Positions 12,664 through 16,327 of a stretch of 16,327 bases of DNA are shown here, piece by piece (position 1 is the first letter of the stretch; each line of letters begins with the position of its first letter). The notes beneath the pieces are model-generated. The model saw nothing but the letters and a program-made list of their open reading frames with translations. It was not told the origin of the DNA and searched no databases. Made by a program: the position numbers and the translations under genes. Source of the DNA: Gammaproteobacteria bacterium CG22_combo_CG10-13_8_21_14_all_40_8 (GTDB taxonomy: Bacteria; Pseudomonadota; Gammaproteobacteria; Enterobacterales; GCA-002770795); assembly GCA_002770795.1 (NCBI GenBank), contig PCTP01000099.1, positions 3,826 to 20,152 on the forward strand, given 5' to 3'.

Positions 12664-14628
12664 ATGAGACTGAACAAACAACTATGCATTACTGTGGCAT
12701 TAATCGTTCTAACTGGATGTGCTTCTGAACAAAGATCTAGCAACGGAGCCTTTAAAAATCTCTCACAAAATTGCCAAAAAATACTCCCCAAAAAAGCACA
12801 TAGAGAAATTACAGAAGAAGAAAAAGCAGAACTCTTCAAAATCCTGCCACTTGCCGATATGGCAGCACAAAGAGGACAATTTAGTCTGGCTATCAGTAAT
12901 TATCTGACGGCGGCCGAACTCTCTCAGAATGAGAAACTGGCCGCAAAAGCGATTTACTATGCCGAGAAAACCGACGATTATCTTTCTTCATTAGAAGCCG
13001 CTAAGCTATGGAATAACATTGAACCAACCAGCTTAATTGCCAATAGAATGCTGGTGATTGGTTATATGCGAAGCCATAGAAGCGATAAAATCCAGCAAAC
13101 CTTTGAATCTATTCTCTGCATCAGCCAAACAAAACCTAAAGATACGCTATTAATCAATTTAGAAATGATCAAACAAGATTTTCCGGATCAGTTTAGCACT
13201 GAAGACTTAGTCGCATTTTCTGAAAAACATCCCAAAAATGTTGAAATTTTATTAGCTTTAGCAAAAATCGAACAACTGGATGAGCATACACAAAAAGCTC
13301 AGATCTATGTTGATAAAGCCCTAAAACTTGCTCAAAAAGATGAAACAGCCCTGGAAATTAAAGGATTAATGTTGACTGGGAATGGCTCTTTATTAGAGGC
13401 AGAACAATTTTTTTATGAGGCCAGCAAAAAAAATCCCAAAGCCAACAAACTCAAGTTACATTTGGCCCAACTATATTATCAAAAGAGAGATTTTGATGGA
13501 GCCATTCAATTAGCCTCCAAGCTGCTTGATGATAAACAGCTTCAAAATGAATCAAAATTTATTATTGCGTCCGCCCATTTTGCACAACAAAAATATCCAG
13601 AAAGTGAACAGTTGTTTCTGGAGCTATTACAAGCTAACTATCGGAAAGATACCTTGAATTTCTTTTTGGCTCAAATTCACTTGCGCCAACAAAACCAAGA
13701 TCTTGCACTGCAATTTTTCGACAGCATCACATCTGGAAATTATCTATTACGTGCCCGTATCGAAGCCGCTCTATTACTCTCAAAAAATGGAGAATATTCA
13801 CAAGCTAGAAGCAGATTGCAAAATATGACTCATGCCAACTTCTCCGAGCAGATTCAACTCGCACAAATTGATATGAAAATTGTTATGTTGGCGAACAAAT
13901 TAGAGTCTGAACGCTCTACTATTCTCAAACAATATCAAGATAACCCAGAAAACATTTTCTATTTTGGTCGAGCATTAATTGCGGCAGACAAACCTCAAGA
14001 TAAGTTAGATATCACCAATAAAGCGTTACAACATGTTGAGGCGCCAGAGATGCAAAAAAATATCATTATTGCTGCCTCAGAAATTTTAAACAGGCAGAAA
14101 CAAACACAAACTGCTTTACTCATCCTAAATGATTACTTGAATAAGAATCCCCGAGAGTTAGATATTTTATACAACCAATCCATGTTAAAAGCCCAATTAG
14201 GTGATTTGAATGGTATGGAATCAGATCTCAGGAAAATATTAGTTCAAGATAAAAACCATACAGATGCACTCAATGCCCTAGGCTATTCATTGGCAGATAA
14301 AAACACTGATCTCGACAATGCCTATAAAATGATTATGCAGGCCTTTGAACAAAGCCCCAATAGTTCCGCGATTTCTGATAGCTTAGGGTGGGTACTCTTT
14401 CGTCAAGGCAAGATCAATGAAGCGTTGATCCATCTGAAAAATGCCTGGTTAATTTCGCCCTCAGCAGAAATTGGCGCGCATTTAGGAGAAGTCTATTGGA
14501 TGAATAAGGAACCACAACAGGCGCAAGATATTTGGTTAGAGGCACAATCCATCGATCCAAACAATTTAACCTTAAAAGAAACCATGCAACGTCTAATCCC
14601 AAGCACTGAACAGATATCTCATCAATAA
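12664..14628 (+). CDS. TPR-repeat outer-membrane lipoprotein of unknown function
   Basis: This is a large tetratricopeptide-repeat lipoprotein like the one found upstream of lolB in Pseudomonas (the PA4667 type); no biochemical role is firmly assigned. A lipoprotein signal peptide ends in LTGC with C19; the +2 residue is Ala, not Asp, so outer-membrane sorting by the Lol pathway is predicted. The rest is almost all paired helices typical of TPRs. Clear units lie in the C-terminal 125 residues: DALNALGYSLADKN, then SDSLGWVLFRQGKINEALIH and AHLGEVYWMNKEPQQAQDIW. I start at ATG 12664 because GAGA lies 6 nt upstream; ATG 12652 would add four residues and has no such site. The stop is 32 bp before the preferred lolB start. 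Cysteines and catalytic motifs are scarce, suggesting a scaffold or adaptor role (inference). Confidence 0.85.
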   Translation: MRLNKQLCITVALIVLTGCASEQRSSNGAFKNLSQNCQKILPKKAHREITEEEKAELFKILPLADMAAQRGQFSLAISNYLTAAELSQNEKLAAKAIYYAEKTDDYLSSLEAAKLWNNIEPTSLIANRMLVIGYMRSHRSDKIQQTFESILCISQTKPKDTLLINLEMIKQDFPDQFSTEDLVAFSEKHPKNVEILLALAKIEQLDEHTQKAQIYVDKALKLAQKDETALEIKGLMLTGNGSLLEAEQFFYEASKKNPKANKLKLHLAQLYYQKRDFDGAIQLASKLLDDKQLQNESKFIIASAHFAQQKYPESEQLFLELLQANYRKDTLNFFLAQIHLRQQNQDLALQFFDSITSGNYLLRARIEAALLLSKNGEYSQARSRLQNMTHANFSEQIQLAQIDMKIVMLANKLESERSTILKQYQDNPENIFYFGRALIAADKPQDKLDITNKALQHVEAPEMQKNIIIAASEILNRQKQTQTALLILNDYLNKNPRELDILYNQSMLKAQLGDLNGMESDLRKILVQDKNHTDALNALGYSLADKNTDLDNAYKMIMQAFEQSPNSSAISDSLGWVLFRQGKINEALIHLKNAWLISPSAEIGAHLGEVYWMNKEPQQAQDIWLEAQSIDPNNLTLKETMQRLIPSTEQISHQ

Positions 14629-14645
14629 TGCATAAAGGTCATTAC

Positions 14646-14651
14646 AAGGAG
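14646..14651 (+). promoter_or_regulatory. Ribosome binding site deciding the lolB start
   Basis: AAGGAG, a near-perfect Shine-Dalgarno sequence, lies 9 nt before ATG 14661 (6 nt before TTG 14658). It is downstream of the other in-frame ATG at 14628, which it therefore argues against. Confidence 0.75.
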
Positions 14652-14660
14652 AATTCGTTG

Positions 14661-15254
14661 ATGGCATTAACACAGAGATACTCCAGACTTCATTTAGTTG
14701 TACTTATGATGGCGCTTCTATTTCTATCAGGTTGTGTCAGTATACCGATGCAACCTGATAATGAGAGAGTGCAACAACTCAAGCAAATGAGAACTTGGAC
14801 GGTTAAGGGACGTATTTCACTCAAAACCCCAAAAGAAAATTTTATTGCGAACCTTTTATGGAGGCAACAAGAGAAGGGCTACCTTATTAGGATTTACAAC
14901 AATTTAGGCCAAACCTATGCCCAAATATCCCAAACTGGTTCGAGTATGATCACACTTGAATTTGATAAAAAAAAGTATCATGGCAAAAATGCCCAAAAAC
15001 TGTTAAAGGCTATTTTAGGCTGGGACTTACCCATAAAAGAAATGGCGGAGTGGATAAAGGGCTATAATCTTTCAAAACGATCCTCTAGCAAAAAAAATGA
15101 AAATGGCACCTTAAGATCCTTAAGTTATAAAAATTGGTTCGTCGATTTTAACCGCTATGCTCAGTACAAAAAACGCATACTACCTACTCAAATTGAACTA
15201 AAAAATACAGATATTCTCTTAAAAATCAGTATCCATGATTGGAAATTTGAATAA
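14661..15254 (+). CDS. lolB: Outer-membrane lipoprotein insertion factor LolB
   Basis: LolB is itself a lipoprotein; it receives lipoproteins from periplasmic LolA and inserts them into the inner leaflet of the outer membrane. The 197 residues (E. coli 207) begin with a lipoprotein signal peptide ending in LSGC with C25 and a +2 Val, compatible with outer-membrane sorting. The mature part has WTVKGRISLKTPKENF, LLWRQQ, and IRIYNNLGQTYAQI, where the exposed loop leucine (L82 of the precursor) corresponds to the residue shown important in E. coli LolB. Then come LLKAILGWDLPI and MAEWIKGY. The C-terminal part is lysine-rich. ATG 14628, overlapping the TPR stop, would add 11 polar residues before the signal peptide and lacks support. 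ispE follows 3 bp after the stop. Confidence 0.93.
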   Translation: MALTQRYSRLHLVVLMMALLFLSGCVSIPMQPDNERVQQLKQMRTWTVKGRISLKTPKENFIANLLWRQQEKGYLIRIYNNLGQTYAQISQTGSSMITLEFDKKKYHGKNAQKLLKAILGWDLPIKEMAEWIKGYNLSKRSSSKKNENGTLRSLSYKNWFVDFNRYAQYKKRILPTQIELKNTDILLKISIHDWKFE

Positions 15255-15257
15255 CCT

Positions 15258-16163
15258 ATGATATCCCATCCCTTAGATCTGGATCACCCTTTATGGCAAC
15301 GCTGGTGGCCAGCACCCGCCAAAATTAACCGTTTTCTACATATAGTCGGAAGAAGAGAAAATGGCTATCATGAGTTACAAAGTGTTTTTCAGTATCTGGA
15401 ATTTGCTGATGAGCTACAATTTACTCCAACAGCAGCACCCAAAATAAAGCTAACGACCCAACTTGAAGGTGTTCGCAATGATGACAACCTCATTGTGAAA
15501 GCGGCTTCCTTATTACAACCTTACCGCTCGGCCAAACAAGCAAAAGCGGGATTAAATATTCAACTCAAAAAAAATCTCCCCATGGGGGCTGGTCTGGGTG
15601 GCGGTAGCAGTGACGCTGCGACGACTTTGTTATTTTTGAATAAAGCTTGGGGACTTGGCTTCTCTTTGCAGCAATTGGCCACAATCGCGCTTCCTTTAGG
15701 TGCAGATATCCCATTTTTTATTTTAGGGCAAAATGCCTTTGTTGAAGGCATTGGTGAGAAAATTACGCCGATTTCCCTAGATAATCACTGGCTATTACTA
15801 TTGATCCCTCCCTGTCAAATATCCACGCCAAAAATTTTTTCACATCAGTTATTGACAAGGAACACCGAAATCATCAAAATACGCGACCTCGCTACAATGG
15901 ATTCTAAAATTTGTTTAAACCATTTTGGTAGAAACGATTGTGAAGCTGTTGTTTGTCAAGAATATGCTGAAGTTGCTGAGGCGAAAAATTGGTTAAACCA
16001 ATATCAAATCGCTAGATTAACTGGAACTGGCGCTTGTGTTTTTGCAATGTTTGACAATGAGCGAGAAGTGCGTACAATAGCGACCCGCTGCCCAGCGAAG
16101 TTTAAACCGCTGGTCACAAGAAGCATGAATTCATCTACAATTCATCCGCTATTAGATGATTGA
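15258..16163 (+). CDS. ispE: 4-diphosphocytidyl-2-C-methyl-D-erythritol kinase IspE
   Basis: IspE phosphorylates the 2-hydroxyl of CDP-ME with ATP, the fourth step of the MEP pathway to isoprenoid precursors. It is a GHMP-family kinase of 301 residues (E. coli 283). Motif 1 is WPAPAKINRFLHIVGRRENG (17-36) with catalytic K22; the ATP-binding GHMP loop is LPMGAGLGGGSSDAAT (107-122); the catalytic aspartate is D150 in LGADIPFF; the C-terminal glycine motif is LTGTGACVFAMF. About 12 residues precede the usual N-terminus (two Trp just before the PAPAK motif), and no internal ATG offers a shorter start. It lies 3 bp after lolB with a poor ribosome binding site, implying coupling. Confidence 0.96.
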   Translation: MISHPLDLDHPLWQRWWPAPAKINRFLHIVGRRENGYHELQSVFQYLEFADELQFTPTAAPKIKLTTQLEGVRNDDNLIVKAASLLQPYRSAKQAKAGLNIQLKKNLPMGAGLGGGSSDAATTLLFLNKAWGLGFSLQQLATIALPLGADIPFFILGQNAFVEGIGEKITPISLDNHWLLLLIPPCQISTPKIFSHQLLTRNTEIIKIRDLATMDSKICLNHFGRNDCEAVVCQEYAEVAEAKNWLNQYQIARLTGTGACVFAMFDNEREVRTIATRCPAKFKPLVTRSMNSSTIHPLLDD

Positions 16164-16167
16164 AATA

Positions 16168-16197
16168 TTCATCCTCTACGCAACTTTAGTATATAAT
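16168..16197 (+). promoter_or_regulatory. Likely promoter of tRNA-Gln
   Basis: A perfect TATAAT lies at 16192-16197, about 30 bp before the mature tRNA 5' end. The -35 candidate TTCATC (16168-16173, 18-bp spacing) is weak. Cotranscription from ispE is also possible, since only 63 bp separate the genes. Confidence 0.4.
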
Positions 16198-16226
16198 GTT
16201 TATGCTAGAGTGTAGAAAATTATTAC

Positions 16227-16301
16227 TGGGGCGTCGGCAAGCGGCAAGCCACTTGGTTTTGATCCAAGCATTCGCAGGTTCGAATCCTGCCGCCCCAGCC
16301 A
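16227..16301 (+). tRNA. tRNA-Gln (anticodon UUG)
   Basis: The 75 nt fold by eye into a full cloverleaf. The acceptor stem is TGGGGCG with CGCCCCA. The D stem is GGC with GCC. The anticodon stem CTTGG with CCAAG encloses loop TTTTGAT, giving anticodon TTG. The T stem GCAGG with CCTGC encloses TTCGAAT. The discriminator is G, and CCA is encoded at 16299-16301. A first base pair between T and A with a G discriminator is typical of bacterial tRNA-Gln. Its place after ispE matches pseudomonads, where tRNA-Gln lies between ispE and prs. Confidence 0.97.
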
Positions 16302-16327
16302 TATTTTGTTCAGCTTTGTTGTAATAA

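Noticed and set aside
14628..14660. Longer lolB start at ATG 14628 overlapping the TPR stop
   Set aside because: It would add 11 polar residues before the lipoprotein signal peptide, and the strong AAGGAG site lies downstream of it.

Overview
The window reads as chromosomal core DNA of a low-GC gammaproteobacterium (about 40% G+C by eye). The case rests on gene content and order: pmbA/darP divergent, mlaFEDCB-ibaG-murA, hemA-prfA-prmC, and a TPR lipoprotein gene-lolB-ispE-tRNA-Gln. These are gammaproteobacterial arrangements; the TPR-lolB-ispE-tRNA-Gln order and the murA/AlgW-type protease neighbourhood resemble pseudomonads more than enterics. I cannot place it below class. I see no mobile element, prophage, CRISPR array or obviously foreign gene.

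Layout. (1) 1-1103, minus: pmbA (tldE), cut by the left edge and lacking roughly its last 85 residues. (2) 1225-1782, plus: darP (yjgA), a ribosome-assembly factor divergent from pmbA. (3) 1841-4955, plus: mlaF, mlaE, mlaD, mlaC and mlaB, a tightly packed set for the ABC system that moves phospholipids between the outer and inner membranes. (4) 5088-6648, plus: ibaG (BolA family) and murA (first committed step of peptidoglycan synthesis), separated from mlaB by a short hairpin. (5) 6663-9064, minus: degS and degQ, two HtrA-family periplasmic proteases, with degQ upstream; degS meets murA tail to tail with 14 bp between them. (6) 9202-12517, minus: hemA, prfA and prmC (5-aminolevulinate route, release factor 1 and its methyltransferase), with a 20-bp tandem repeat at the prfA end. 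(7) 12664-16163, plus: a TPR lipoprotein, lolB and ispE. (8) 16227-16301, plus: tRNA-Gln(UUG) with encoded CCA, next to the right edge.

Much of the window serves the cell envelope. Mla keeps outer-membrane lipid asymmetry, MurA feeds the wall, DegS and DegQ sense and clear misfolded envelope proteins, LolB inserts lipoproteins into the outer membrane (the TPR lipoprotein next door should be a client), and IspE makes isoprenoid precursors needed for undecaprenyl carriers. The other theme is translation: RF1, the enzyme that methylates it, HemA (which consumes Glu-tRNA), DarP and tRNA-Gln.

I found no undescribed multigene system. The most unusual things are small-scale. First, a 20-bp tandem repeat re-copies the last codons and stop of prfA three more times, giving a row of four-codon mini-ORFs between prfA and prmC. 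Second, runs of 7-8 G lie in both HtrA protease genes, two of them at the catalytic-serine codon. No gene-free stretch exceeds 300 bp; the longest gaps are the TPR/hemA divergent region, the prmC-degQ gap and the mlaB-ibaG gap, each about 130-146 bp.
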